NCBI GenBank assembly: GCA_027486655.1
Contig: JAIXOR010000023.1
Span: 1 to 51,679, forward strand
Direction: 5' to 3'
Source of the DNA: Verrucomicrobiaceae bacterium
Lineage (GTDB): Bacteria > Verrucomicrobiota > Verrucomicrobiia > Verrucomicrobiales > Akkermansiaceae
Length of the DNA stretch: 51,679 bases
Numbering within the stretch: the first letter of the stretch is position 1; every line of letters starts with the position of its first letter. The notes under the pieces are model-generated. The model was not told the DNA's origin. It worked only from the letters and a program-made list of their open reading frames with translations, and did no database searches. The translations under genes were made by a program, and so were the position numbers. This document shows, piece by piece, positions 1-7,400 of the stretch.

Positions 1-265
1 CCCCTCTTCCACTTCTCACTCAGCCTGCCCGTCATAGCTGAGCGACGACGGGGCACTTCTCACCCGGCACTTCTCCCTAAGCCTACCCGCCCTAGCCCAG
101 CGACAACCGGACCCTTCCTCTTCCTGAAAACTGAACACTGAAAACCAGCAAACTCATCCCCCCCCTCTTCCACTTCCCACTCAGCCTGCCCGTCATAGCT
201 GAGCGACGACGGGGCACTTCTCACTCAGCCTGCCCGTCATAGCTGAGCGACGACGGGGCACTTTT
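1..265 (-). repeat. Array of four copies of intergenic repeat module A
   Basis: Four head-to-tail copies, one degenerate (about 61-154), of a module whose core reads GCCCGTCATAGCTGAGCGAC, preceded by CACTTCTCACTCAGCCT and in full copies followed by CTGAAAACTGAACACTGAA and AGCAAACT. The same module recurs at 1340, 1795, 2748, 7197, 7401, 48954 and 49067, always between genes. No start codon, RBS or coding bias supports a gene here. The core contains GTCATAGCTGAGCGACGAC, which can form only a weak hairpin. Confidence 0.85.
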
Positions 266-355
266 CGCCTTTCCACCCCACGGCCAACCGATATCCTGTC
301 CACCTTCGCGAAAAGATAACCTGCATCGCGCCCCCAACCCTGCCTCTCCCCCACC

Positions 356-952
356 ATGAAACGCCGCTCCTTCCTTTCCCTTTCCGCGCTTTCCGCCGTT
401 CCAGTCGTCGCCATGGCGGCGGACGAGGATCCGGAAGCCGGTTGGTACGATACCGTCAACGCCGACACCCTGAAATTCACCGCCAAATCCGATGAGGCGG
501 ATATCACCCTGCGGATCGAACTCTTCAAACCCGCCGAGTCCGACATCACGGAGACCAAGGACGAAAAAGGCGAGTTCCGCAGCTACCAATACAAAGGCAA
601 GGATCAACCCTATCCCTTCCGCCCGGGCGTGAACCTGCTCAAACGCTTCGACCTCACTTGGGAAGGAAAGCCCATCCCCATCCCCGAGCGATTCTGGAAC
701 GATCTGCCCGACCTCCGAATCTCCACCTCCACCCTCGATCCCAAAAAACTCCCGCCCGACCTCGCCTCCAGGGCCCAGGAGTTCCTCATCCACCTCCGCC
801 AACCCCGAGTCCTCCTCTCCGCCGAGGGCGGCACCGTCCTCATCGAATGGGACCGCGCCGAGGAATGCGACTCCCTCTCCACCATCCGCTGGATCGTCAG
901 CAAATCCGGCGTCGTCCTCCGACACCGACACTGCCCGCCGCATGAGTGCTGA
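356..952 (+). CDS. Secreted protein of unknown function
   Basis: A 198-residue protein I do not recognise. It begins MKRRSFLSLSALSAV and runs to an AMA cleavage-like site near residue 21, so it is probably exported; the paired arginines are compatible with either Sec or Tat. The mature part is acidic with a proline-rich centre and no transmembrane segment. It ends in a short tail with two cysteines (CPP, HEC). Codon use is GC-rich and like the core genes. It stands alone between two repeat blocks, so context says nothing about its job. Confidence 0.6.
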   Translation: MKRRSFLSLSALSAVPVVAMAADEDPEAGWYDTVNADTLKFTAKSDEADITLRIELFKPAESDITETKDEKGEFRSYQYKGKDQPYPFRPGVNLLKRFDLTWEGKPIPIPERFWNDLPDLRISTSTLDPKKLPPDLASRAQEFLIHLRQPRVLLSAEGGTVLIEWDRAEECDSLSTIRWIVSKSGVVLRHRHCPPHEC

Positions 953-1018
953 GACCGACTTTCCCAAACAAAAATCCACACTCCTCGATCCATCCCTCTT
1001 CCACTGCTCACCCTCAAA

Positions 1019-1339
1019 CCTCGACCAAACAGGAACCGCAAAGGCGCAAAGGTCGCAAAGGGACGCAAAGGTTGGGAAGCTTGCGAGTTCTCAAACTGGG
1101 CACCATCCCGCAAGGTAGCGCCGTTTCTCAAGGTGAAACCGTTTCGCAAGGTAGCGCCGTTTCGATGAAACGGCACGCGGATGAACCGCAAACGAAACGC
1201 CCGCCCCCAAGCCCATAGGCCCCGCCCGGCCCACCTCGTTTTCCAAACATCCTCCCCACGTCCGTCCGCTCCTTTCTCCGATCCAAATCCCCCCCTCCGC
1301 GCCAAGCTCTGCGACCTTCGCGCCTTTGCGGTGACATTT
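1019..1339. repeat. Composite intergenic repeat, modules B, C and D
   Basis: There is no gene here. 1021-1082 is module B, built on AACCGCAAAGGCGCAAAGG. 1108-1170 is a short tandem (module C) of a unit near GCCGTTTCGCAAGGT. 1148-1196 (module D) is identical over 49 bp to 48705-48753 and contains the perfect hairpin GCCGTTTC-GAT-GAAACGGC. The following C-rich stretch to about 1300 is also recognisably similar to 48757-48860. 1305-1333 is module B in the opposite orientation. Short open frames across this block follow the repeat rather than codon structure. Confidence 0.8.
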
Positions 1340-1433
1340 CTTCCACTGCTCACTCAGCCTGCCCGTCATCGCTGAGCGACGACGGGGCACTTCCTCCTCT
1401 TCCTGAAAACTGAACACTGAAAACTAGCAAACT
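1340..1433 (-). repeat. Intergenic repeat module A, full copy
   Basis: A full-length copy: CACTCAGCCTGCCCGTCAT, GCTGAGCGACGACGGGGCAC, then CTGAAAACTGAACACTGAA and AGCAAACT. It directly abuts module B on its left and a polypyrimidine run on its right. Confidence 0.8.
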
Positions 1434-1734
1434 CCCTCCCCCCTCCCCCCTCCCCCCTCCGCGCCTCCGCGTTCCGCTTCCCCCCAAAACCATCCTCCGC
1501 GTCCCTTCGCGACCTTCGCGCCTTTGCGGTATCTCTTGGGTTGAGAGTTGAGTGCCAAGCCATCCGACGCAGCCCCAAAAACGTACGAAATCGGCATTCT
1601 ACCGTTCCCCTCATTTTCGGCTTTCCCGGAAATGCTCGGTCACTATTCTAGCAGCCATCGTGTGGGTTATATCCCCTCACGATTCCCTCCCCACCATGCC
1701 TGACGCCCCTCCATCGCGTTCCGATCTGCCACCG
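1434..1734. repeat. Intergenic modules B and E, then unassigned sequence
   Basis: 1434-1470 is a C/T-rich run. 1450-1535 holds module B (GACCTTCGCGCCTTTGCGGT). 1539-1612 is module E (GGTTGAGAGTTGAGTGCCAA, later ATCGGCATTCT), which recurs at 48632-48700 in the same order after module B. 1613-1734 shows no gene and no repeat that I can match elsewhere in the window. Confidence 0.65.
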
Positions 1735-1915
1735 CAAGGTGGAACCGTTTCGACAGGTGACGCCGTTTCGACAGGTGACGCCGTTTCGCAAGGTATGACG
1801 GGCAGGCTGAGTGAGAAGTGAGAAGTGGAAGAAGGGTGGGTATTTGGCTATCGACTCTCAACCATCGACTCTCAACCGCACATGAACCGCCAGGACGCCG
1901 AGGGAACGCGGATGG
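1735..1915 (+). repeat. Module C tandem, module A fragment and E-like tail
   Basis: 1737-1795 holds three near-identical 17-bp units around GACAGGTGACGCCGTTTC. They are followed directly by a truncated module A (ATGACGGGCAGGCTGAGTGA, 1795-1842) and two copies of ATCGACTCTCAACC. No gene is evident from here to the end of the toxin gene at 2012. Confidence 0.75.
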
Positions 1916-2011
1916 GGAGATTGAGGATGGTGGATCTCGGATCTCTGGTTGGGATGACGACCGGGCAGGAACTTGGGAAATGCGGTGGATGTCGTTCCGT
2001 GCATGAACCCG

Positions 2012-2236
2012 TCAGTCCCCGATGGGTGGATAGGCGAGCCAAGTGCTGTCGCGCAGTTGAAAGACGCGATTGTGGAATGGGTGTTCCTGGACCTGGCCCA
2101 GGATGGATTCCAGGCGTGAGAGGATGGCGCTGCGGTTGGGTTGGCGCAGGGCGATGACGACGACTCCGAAGTGACTTTCGAACAGATGTGGGATGGTATG
2201 AAAGAAATCCCGATCCGTAGTGAGCAGGAACTTCAT
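2012..2236 (-). CDS. DUF5615-type PIN-like toxin, internally deleted
   Basis: A 74-residue protein that looks like a DUF5615/Mut7-C PIN-like ribonuclease, the toxin partner of DUF433 proteins. The family normally starts with MKxLLDENLP and reaches an LLTxDxDF block some 40-50 residues later. Here the start MKFLL runs straight into TTDRDF, followed by the expected C-terminal half (GVVVIALRQPNR, then the end). An in-frame deletion therefore appears to have removed the N-terminal part with the first catalytic acidic residue. Family members are about 110-120 residues. Its ATG overlaps the DUF433 stop in an ATGA, the usual arrangement. It is probably inactive as a nuclease, though it might still bind its partner. 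Confidence 0.65.
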   Translation of the reverse strand: MKFLLTTDRDFFHTIPHLFESHFGVVVIALRQPNRSAILSRLESILGQVQEHPFHNRVFQLRDSTWLAYPPIGD

Positions 2237-2460
2237 GCGACGGCCTCGTAGGCGGACACCTGATAATCGGAAATGCGGCCCGCGAATTCCAGTGCGGCCG
2301 CAACATCCTCAGCCGAGAGTGACGGGTAGTCGGAGAGCACCATTTCGATCGTATCCCCACCGCTCAAAGCGCCAAGGATGGTGGAAACCAGCACGCGGGT
2401 GCCACGGATCACCGGCTTGCCATGGCAAACCGTGGGAGTAATCTGGATGCGCGGGTTCAT
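2233..2460 (-). CDS. DUF433 family antitoxin
   Basis: A 75-residue protein typical of DUF433: N-terminal RIQITPTVCHGKPVIRGTR, then a helix-turn-helix-like segment (VSTILGALSGGDTIEMVLSD, YPSLSAEDVAAAL). DUF433 proteins are small DNA-binding antitoxins that pair with DUF5615 PIN-like toxins and usually repress their own operon. The length is normal and the gene looks intact. It is the first gene of a two-gene minus-strand operon and overlaps the toxin by four bases. The hairpin-like inverted repeat at 2469-2486, just before its ATG, is a candidate operator. Confidence 0.8.
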   Translation of the reverse strand: MNPRIQITPTVCHGKPVIRGTRVLVSTILGALSGGDTIEMVLSDYPSLSAEDVAAALEFAGRISDYQVSAYEAVA

Positions 2461-2468
2461 AAAAAGAT

Positions 2469-2486
2469 GTTGCCACCGGCGGCAAC
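2469..2486. promoter_or_regulatory. Inverted repeat upstream of the DUF433 gene
   Basis: GTTGCC-ACCGGC-GGCAAC lies nine bases upstream of the antitoxin ATG, with six-base perfect arms. The position suits an autoregulatory operator of a toxin-antitoxin operon; that role is inferred. Confidence 0.4.
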
Positions 2487-2747
2487 GGATTCAAGGCGTG
2501 ATTTCAATCCGTTCTGAATGGGTGGGATCCGAGCCTGTGGGGGCTCAGAGTCAGGTCCGGGGTCCTTGGATATTCGCATCAGCGCCTTGTGGTAGTCCCT
2601 GCTCTGCGGATGGCCTTGGCTTGGGGCCGATGAGAAAGGCGGGGCCGTTGGGGTGTGGCGCGGTTCTTTGGCGTTTCTTCGGCGGGCGGCGCAGCAGGCT
2701 GCTTGCCGGAAAGCGGCAGCGGGCTGCCGCAGGCCAAGGGGGGGGAA
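2487..2747. other. Non-coding stretch with GC hairpin
   Basis: I see no convincing gene. 2690-2740 is strongly self-complementary (GCAGCAGGCTGCTTGCC, then GGCAGCGGGCTGCCGC) and could form a stable RNA or cruciform structure. No match to the other repeat modules was noticed. Confidence 0.4.
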
Positions 2748-2850
2748 GTTTGCTGGTTTTCAGTGTTCAGTTTTCAGGGAAGAAGTGCCCCGTCGTCGCT
2801 CAGCTATGACGGGCAGGCTGAGTGAGAAGTGAGAAGTGGAAGAAGGGGTG
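2748..2850 (+). repeat. Intergenic repeat module A, full copy
   Basis: Plus orientation: GTTTGCTGGTTTTCAGTGTT, CAGTTTTCAG, then GTGCCCCGTCGTCGCTCAGC, TATGACGGGCAGGCTGAGTG and AGAAGTGAGAAGTGGAAG. It continues without a break into the left direct repeat that flanks the thuA-like gene. Confidence 0.85.
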
Positions 2851-2861
2851 GGTATTGCGCT

Positions 2862-3077
2862 ATCGACTCTCAACCGTATATGGACCGCCGGGAGGCCGAG
2901 GTCGCAGAGGGAATGCGGATGGGCGGAAACCTGGGAATTGCGACGGGAGCTTGATGGGGCAGGGACCGATCCTCCGGGCGGTCCGGAGAATGGGGGGAGA
3001 AAGGTGAGGACCATGGGTGGACGGGACGGCGGTTTTTGGGCGGATTCTTTCGCATCTCATTCGCTGGACCGCCCGGA
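2862..3077 (+). repeat. Left ~215-bp direct repeat flanking the thuA-like gene
   Basis: Runs from ATCGACTCTCAACCGTA to GGACCGCCCGGA and matches 4163-4377 over almost its whole length with scattered substitutions. Its second half (from 2958) is the left part of a REPIN. Both copies have the same orientation and bracket the single gene at 3316-4125. Confidence 0.8.
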
Positions 3078-3203
3078 AAGCCGGGGCGGCTTGCAGCGGC
3101 TTGGTCAATCGCGCAGCGCATCCCGCATGGCCGGAGGCAAATCGGTCCCTGCCGGTTCTTTTGCTTCTCATTCGCTCGGACCGCCCGGAGGTCGGTCCCT
3201 GCC
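2958..3203. repeat. REPIN copy 1, with disrupted right arm plus an extra right arm
   Basis: The left REP at 2958-2985 is GGCAGGGACCGATCCTCCGG followed by GCGGTCCG, with GGACCG and CGGTCC as stem arms. The right REP begins at 3066 (GGACCGCCCGGA) but is split by about 60 bp, and finishes as ATCGGTCCCTGCC at 3141-3153. A second, intact right REP lies at 3177-3203 (CGGACCGCCCGGAGGTCGGT then CCCTGCC), preceded by the GGTTCTTTTGCTTCTCATTC spacer. The same arms recur on both sides of the RAYT gene. Confidence 0.8.
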
Positions 3204-3315
3204 GGTTCTTTTGCCGGACGGCATCGAAATCCTTCGCGCGGGGGATTGATCCTGCCGTCTGTGGCTGGACATCGTTGGAGGATCAGGCGTAGTTCCGCCC
3301 CAACCCTCATTCCGC

Positions 3316-4125
3316 ATGATCCGCACCCCGTTCGCTTTCATCGTGGCCCTGCTTTTGGCCGCGCCCCACCTGACCGCCCACGAAGCTCCGCACGCCGCCG
3401 CGGAAAAGTCCGTGCCCCGGGTGTTGGTGTATTCAGACACCGGCTACTACCGCCATCCGGAGATTCCGAAAATCAACCGCTGGCTGGTTCTCCTCGGCCA
3501 TGAGCACGGCTTCGAGGTCGATGTCACCGAACACGGCAAGGACCTCCTGCCGGAGGCCCTGGCCTCCTACGACGTGCTCCTCCTCAACAATGCCAATGAG
3601 CTCGACAAGGTGCTGCCGGAAGAATCGCGCAAGGCGGTCGAGGCCTGGTTCGCCAGCGGCACCAAGGGCGTCGTCGGCCTCCACGCCGCCCTGGTCCACC
3701 AGCAGCGTTGGCCGTGGCTGAACCAACTCGGCGGCTGCGACTTCAACAGCGACTCGGATTTCAGCAAGGCGAAGGTCCTCGTCGATCCCGCAGCCAAGGA
3801 CCACCCGGCGGTCGCCGGCCAAGCGGCGGAGTTCTGGATCGAGGCGGACTGGACCAACCACGATCGCACCGTGACCGGCCTGCCGGGTTTCCAGGTGCTG
3901 CTCCGGGTCGACGAAAGCACCTACACGCCGGTTCGCGAGTACTTCGCCACCCGCGGCGGCAAGCCGATGGGCAAGGACCACCCGATCGCGTGGACTCACG
4001 AACCAAGCGGCGGCGGTCGCTTTTTCTACACGGAATTCGGCCACGACCTGCGCTCGCTCGCCACCCCATTCGCCCGCCGGCACGTGCTGGAAGGCATCCG
4101 CTGGGCCGGCCGATTCGCCAAGTGA
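3316..4125 (+). CDS. ThuA-like domain secreted protein
   Basis: A 269-residue protein with an N-terminal signal peptide (MIRTPFAFIVALLLAA, cleavage near AHEAP). The ThuA-like (trehalose utilisation, glutamine-amidotransferase-like fold) domain starts at VPRVLVYSDTGYYRH. Visible family blocks are YDVLLLNNANE, a VVGLHAALVH segment, DHPAV, an FWIEADWTNHDR stretch and a GGGRFFYTEFGHD block near the C-terminus. These proteins are common in Planctomycetes and Verrucomicrobia beside sugar-degradation genes; the exact reaction is not settled. It sits alone between two ~215-bp direct repeats, and its stop runs directly into a module A fragment (GTGAGTGAGAAGTGAG), so it may have moved with them. Confidence 0.8.
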   Translation: MIRTPFAFIVALLLAAPHLTAHEAPHAAAEKSVPRVLVYSDTGYYRHPEIPKINRWLVLLGHEHGFEVDVTEHGKDLLPEALASYDVLLLNNANELDKVLPEESRKAVEAWFASGTKGVVGLHAALVHQQRWPWLNQLGGCDFNSDSDFSKAKVLVDPAAKDHPAVAGQAAEFWIEADWTNHDRTVTGLPGFQVLLRVDESTYTPVREYFATRGGKPMGKDHPIAWTHEPSGGGRFFYTEFGHDLRSLATPFARRHVLEGIRWAGRFAK

Positions 4126-4162
4126 GTGAGAAGTGAGGGTATTTCGCTTTCAACCCTCAACC

Positions 4163-4391
4163 ATCGACTCTCAACCGTACCTGGACTGCAAGGGGCCGAG
4201 CTCGCAGAGGGAACGCGGATGGGCGGAAACCCAGGAAATGCGACGGGAGCTTGATGGGGCAGGGACCGATCCTCCGGGCGGTCCGGAGAATGGGGGGAGA
4301 AAGATGAGGACCATGGGGGACGGGACGGGGGTTTTTGGGCGGATTCTTTCGCTATTCATTCGCTAGGACCGCCCGGAGGTCGGTCCCTGCC
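4163..4391 (+). repeat. Right direct repeat and REPIN copy 2
   Basis: 4163-4377 repeats 2862-3077. The REPIN is intact here: left REP 4258-4285 (GGCAGGGACCGATCCTCCGG, GCGGTCCG), an ~80-bp spacer (GAGAATGGGGGGAGAAA at its left, GGATTCTTTCGCTATTCATT at its right), right REP 4365-4391 (AGGACCGCCCGGAGGTCGGT, CCCTGCC). A third partial arm, GGATCGGTCCCTGCC, follows at 4394-4408 inside the RAYT reading frame. Confidence 0.85.
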
Positions 4392-4888
4392 TAGGATCGG
4401 TCCCTGCCTTCGGGCCAGCCGATGCCAGTGGGGAGCCAGACGTGTGGCCATTGGTCGTAGGTTTTGACGAGAGCGGCGCGAACCGGGTTTTCGCGGATGT
4501 AGAACCACGTCGTTTGATGGTCTTGTTCGGAGCGGATTCGGTGATCGAAGTAGTCACGCTGCCAGGAGATTCCGAGTTTGGTGGCGGTGAATCGTTTCCA
4601 GTTTTCGATCACGAGGTTCATGCCTTGGTTTTTCTCCCATGAGAAAGAGATCAGGGCATGCAGGTGATCGGGCATAAGAAGGACGAGTTCGGGGAACCAG
4701 GAGCGGCGGTCTTGAAGGAAGGTGATGGAATCGAATAGTCCGATGGGGATGTCGCCTGCGGTGAGGTGATTCTTTCCGCGGGGCTTGCAGTTGATGGTAA
4801 TGAAGTAAACTGCGGTGGTCTCGACCCATGCGGGAGGAATGTGGGAAGCGCCTCTGGTTTTGCGGGCTGGGAGGTCTTCCGGAGACAT
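4391..4888 (-). CDS. REP-associated tyrosine transposase (RAYT)
   Basis: A 165-residue single-domain Y1 (HUH) nuclease of the RAYT branch of the IS200/IS605 superfamily. The signature is MPDHLHALISF, with the HUH histidines at 75 and 77. The C-terminal blocks typical of RAYTs follow: WQRDYFDHRIR (Y113) and WFYIRENPVRAALV (Y130); the nucleophilic tyrosine lies in this part. RAYTs act on REP palindromes and are held as single-copy genes that spread REP/REPIN elements in trans. Here the gene lies between REPINs at 4258-4391 and 4940-5123. Its last five codons and stop (GRDRS) are themselves a REP arm. Base composition is slightly lower in GC than in the core genes. The family call is firm; activity is not known. 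Confidence 0.9.
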   Translation of the reverse strand: MSPEDLPARKTRGASHIPPAWVETTAVYFITINCKPRGKNHLTAGDIPIGLFDSITFLQDRRSWFPELVLLMPDHLHALISFSWEKNQGMNLVIENWKRFTATKLGISWQRDYFDHRIRSEQDHQTTWFYIRENPVRAALVKTYDQWPHVWLPTGIGWPEGRDRS

Positions 4889-4939
4889 GCCGCTGATCTA
4901 TCAAATGTTGATGGTGGGTCAAGATGGCAGGGACGTGTT

Positions 4940-5123
4940 GGCAGGGACCGATCCTCCGGGCGGTCCGGAGAATGGGGGGAGAAAGGTGAGGACCATGGGG
5001 GTCGGGACGGCGGTTTTTGGGCGGTTTCTTTCGCTATTCATTCGCTCGGACCGCCCGGAGGTCGGTCCCTGCCGGTTCTTTCGCTATTCATTCGCTCGGA
5101 CCGCCCGGAGGTCGGTCCCTGCC
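4940..5123. repeat. REPIN copy 3 with tandem-duplicated right arm
   Basis: Left REP 4940-4967, spacer as in copies 1 and 2, right REP 5047-5073, then a direct 50-bp repetition (5074-5123) of the block GGTTCTTTCGCTATTCATTC plus right REP. A truncated GGCAGGGAC lies at 4926-4934. The right end meets the helicase gene exactly: the final base of the REP is the first base of that gene's stop codon read on the plus strand. Confidence 0.85.
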
Positions 5124-7165
5124 TAGAAGGGTTCGTCGTCGGACCAGGGGTTGTCGTTTCCGACGTTCCATTCCTCGACGAGGTCCTGGGGGAAGTCATC
5201 GAGGAACTGTGAGGGCCTGCAGATGACGTCACCGGTGTAGGACTTCGGGTTCATCATCGGGTAGGTCAGGTAGAGTTCGTCCTTGGCTCTGGTGAGGGCG
5301 ACGTAGAAGAGTCGGCGTTCTTCTTCGAGCATGTCCTGGTCCTCGGCGTCGAGGATGCGGCCGTTGGGGAATTGGCCGTCGACGAGCCAGATGAGGAAGA
5401 CGGCTTTCCATTCGAGGCCTTTGGCCTGGTGGATGGAGGAGAGGGTGACCTTTTCGTCATCGGGCTCGTTGCGGTCGCCGCTGGGCTGGCCGTCGGTGGA
5501 CGACATGAGGGAGAGTTGTTCGAGGAACTCCAGGATGTCGGTGAAGGTGGCGGCGTATTCGGAGAGTTGTTCGATATCGGCGCGGCGGGCTTCGGCGTTG
5601 TCGAAGGAGGCGGTGAGGTAGTCGTCATAGACGCCCTCCAAAATGGAGAAGATCATGTCCGCGGGTGTGGCGAACTGGCCGTCGGGCGTGAGTTCGTCGA
5701 GCGTGTAGCAGAGTTGTTCCCAGTGTTTGGCGGCTTTTTTGGGGACCTTGAACTTGAGGAAGAGGTCGGACCACTTGGGCGGCGGGGTTTCGTTTCCGGA
5801 GAGTCCGGTTTTGAGCCACTCGCCCCAGAGTTTGGAGGCCGAGCCGGGTCCGACGCCGGGGAGCAGGGAGACCATGCGGAGGAAGGAGACCTCGTCCTTG
5901 CGGTTGACGACGAAGCGCATGAAGGCGGAGACGTCCTTGATGTGGGCCTGTTCGAAGAAGCGCAGGCCGGAGGTGATGGCAAAGGGGATGCCGCGGCGGG
6001 TGAGTTCGAGCTGGATTTCGAGGCTCTGGAAGTGGGCGCGGTAGAGCACGGCCATCTCTTCTAACGGGATGCCTTCGTCGCGGAGTTCGAGGATGCGCTG
6101 GGCGACGAAGGCCGCCTGGGTGAAGGGATCGGCCAGCGGGACGAGGGCAGGCTTGGTGCCGAGGGCGTCGCGGGACGAGCGGAGGTTTTTCTCGAAGCGG
6201 CCGATGTTGGCGCGGATGGCGGCGTTTGAGAGATCGAGGATCTCGGGGACGCTGCGGTAGTTCGTCTCGATGGTGTGGACGGTGGAGCCGGGGTAGCGCT
6301 GTTGGAAACCGAGGATGAGCGACATGTCCGCACCGCGCCAGGAGTAGATCGACTGGGCGTCGTCGCCGACGCACATCAGGCTGTTCCCCTCCCCTGCCAG
6401 CAGGTCGATCATGCGGGACTGGACCTGGTTGGTGTCCTGATACTCATCGACGAGCACGTATTTGAAGCGTTTCTGATAGAGATCGAGCAGGTCCGCGCGC
6501 TCCTCGAAGAGGCGGACCGTCTGGACGAGCAGGTCGTCGAAGTCCATCGAGTTGGTGGCGAGTTTCTTCTCGCGGTAGCCGGTGTGGACTTTTGCGATTT
6601 CCTCGGACCAATCGTAGAAGTGGTCGTAGTGGTCGGCGATGGTTTCCTCGAGGGTGGAGCCGGTGTTTTCGATGAGCGAGAACATCGAGGCGAGCACGTC
6701 GGCCTTGGGAAAGCGGCGTTGTTTCGTGTCGATATCGAGCGAGCCGATGACGGCGTTGAGCATGGATTTCTGGTCGTCGCGATCGAGGATGGAGAACGAG
6801 CGGGTGTAGCCGATGTCCTCGGCGTGGCGGCGGAGGATCCTGCTCCCGATCGAGTGGAAGGTGCCGGCCCAGAGGGAGGAGGTGTCGTGCGGGGTGAGTT
6901 CGCGGACGCGCTCGGTCATTTCGCGGGCGGCCTTGTTGGTGAAGGTGAGGAGGAGGATCTGGCGGGGGTCCACGTGGTGATCGAGCAGCCAGGCGACGCG
7001 GTAGGTGAGCGTGCGGGTTTTCCCGGAGCCGGCACCGGCGATGACGAGGGCGCGGCCGGGTGGGGAGGAAACGGCGGCGTATTGCTCGGCATTGAGCGCG
7101 GCCTGGTAGTCGATGCCGGAGGATGGGATCGAGGGGGCTTTGTGGATCGTGTATTGGCGCGCCAT
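5123..7165 (-). CDS. UvrD/PcrA-type superfamily 1 DNA helicase
   Basis: A 680-residue ATP-dependent 3'-5' DNA helicase of the UvrD/PcrA/Rep group, expected in repair and replication-fork maintenance. Motifs seen in order: LNAEQYAAV (Q motif), GAGSGKT at 44-50 (Walker A), LTFTNKAAREMTERV (Ia), VDEYQDTN near 245 (motif II, with the DExx glutamate), GDDAQSIYSWRGAD (III), ETNYRS (IV), SSIHQAKGLEWKAVFL (V) and EERRLFYVALTRAKDEL (VI). All look intact. It is slightly shorter than PcrA at the C-terminus, where it ends NPWSDDEPF. The stop codon coincides with the end of REPIN copy 3. The upstream region is a module A copy, so its promoter is either inside the repeat or in the last 30 bases. Confidence 0.95.
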   Translation of the reverse strand: MARQYTIHKAPSIPSSGIDYQAALNAEQYAAVSSPPGRALVIAGAGSGKTRTLTYRVAWLLDHHVDPRQILLLTFTNKAAREMTERVRELTPHDTSSLWAGTFHSIGSRILRRHAEDIGYTRSFSILDRDDQKSMLNAVIGSLDIDTKQRRFPKADVLASMFSLIENTGSTLEETIADHYDHFYDWSEEIAKVHTGYREKKLATNSMDFDDLLVQTVRLFEERADLLDLYQKRFKYVLVDEYQDTNQVQSRMIDLLAGEGNSLMCVGDDAQSIYSWRGADMSLILGFQQRYPGSTVHTIETNYRSVPEILDLSNAAIRANIGRFEKNLRSSRDALGTKPALVPLADPFTQAAFVAQRILELRDEGIPLEEMAVLYRAHFQSLEIQLELTRRGIPFAITSGLRFFEQAHIKDVSAFMRFVVNRKDEVSFLRMVSLLPGVGPGSASKLWGEWLKTGLSGNETPPPKWSDLFLKFKVPKKAAKHWEQLCYTLDELTPDGQFATPADMIFSILEGVYDDYLTASFDNAEARRADIEQLSEYAATFTDILEFLEQLSLMSSTDGQPSGDRNEPDDEKVTLSSIHQAKGLEWKAVFLIWLVDGQFPNGRILDAEDQDMLEEERRLFYVALTRAKDELYLTYPMMNPKSYTGDVICRPSQFLDDFPQDLVEEWNVGNDNPWSDDEPF

Positions 7166-7196
7166 GGTGCGCCGCAGGGTTACACCGCTGCGGGGA

Positions 7197-7400
7197 GTTT
7201 GCTAGTTTTCAGTGTTCGGTTTTCAGGGGGGAGTGCCCGTCGTCGCTCAGCTATGACGGGCAGGCCGAGTGAGCTGTGGAAGAAATTTCACCGCGAAGGC
7301 GGGGAGGTCGCAAAGGGACGCGAAGGATGTTTTTTTGGGGGAGGAAGCGAAACGCGGAGATGCGGAGTGCGCGGAGGTGGGCGCGGAGGGGGGGGGAGGA
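7197..7400 (+). repeat. Intergenic modules A and B
   Basis: 7197-7283 is a module A copy with several substitutions (GTTTGCTAGTTTTCAGTGTT, then GGCAGGCCGAGTGAG). 7284-7330 is module B (CACCGCGAAGGCGGGGAGGT, CGCAAAGGGACGCGAAGG). 7345-7390 is a G-rich B-like segment (GAAACGCGGAGATGCGGAG). No gene. Confidence 0.8.

Noticed and set aside
13..265. Idea that module A arrays at the left end are IS terminal repeats
   Set aside because: Copies are directly repeated, have no transposase between them and no target duplication; they behave as intergenic repeats.
1108..1795. Short tandem units (GCCGTTTCGCAAGGT) that could suggest a CRISPR array
   Set aside because: Units are 15-17 bp, abut directly, have no unique spacers of constant length, and no cas gene is nearby.
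1872..2360. 162-codon frame overlapping the toxin-antitoxin genes
   Set aside because: The DUF433 and DUF5615 frames explain the strand and show family motifs; this frame is arginine/proline-rich shadow sequence.
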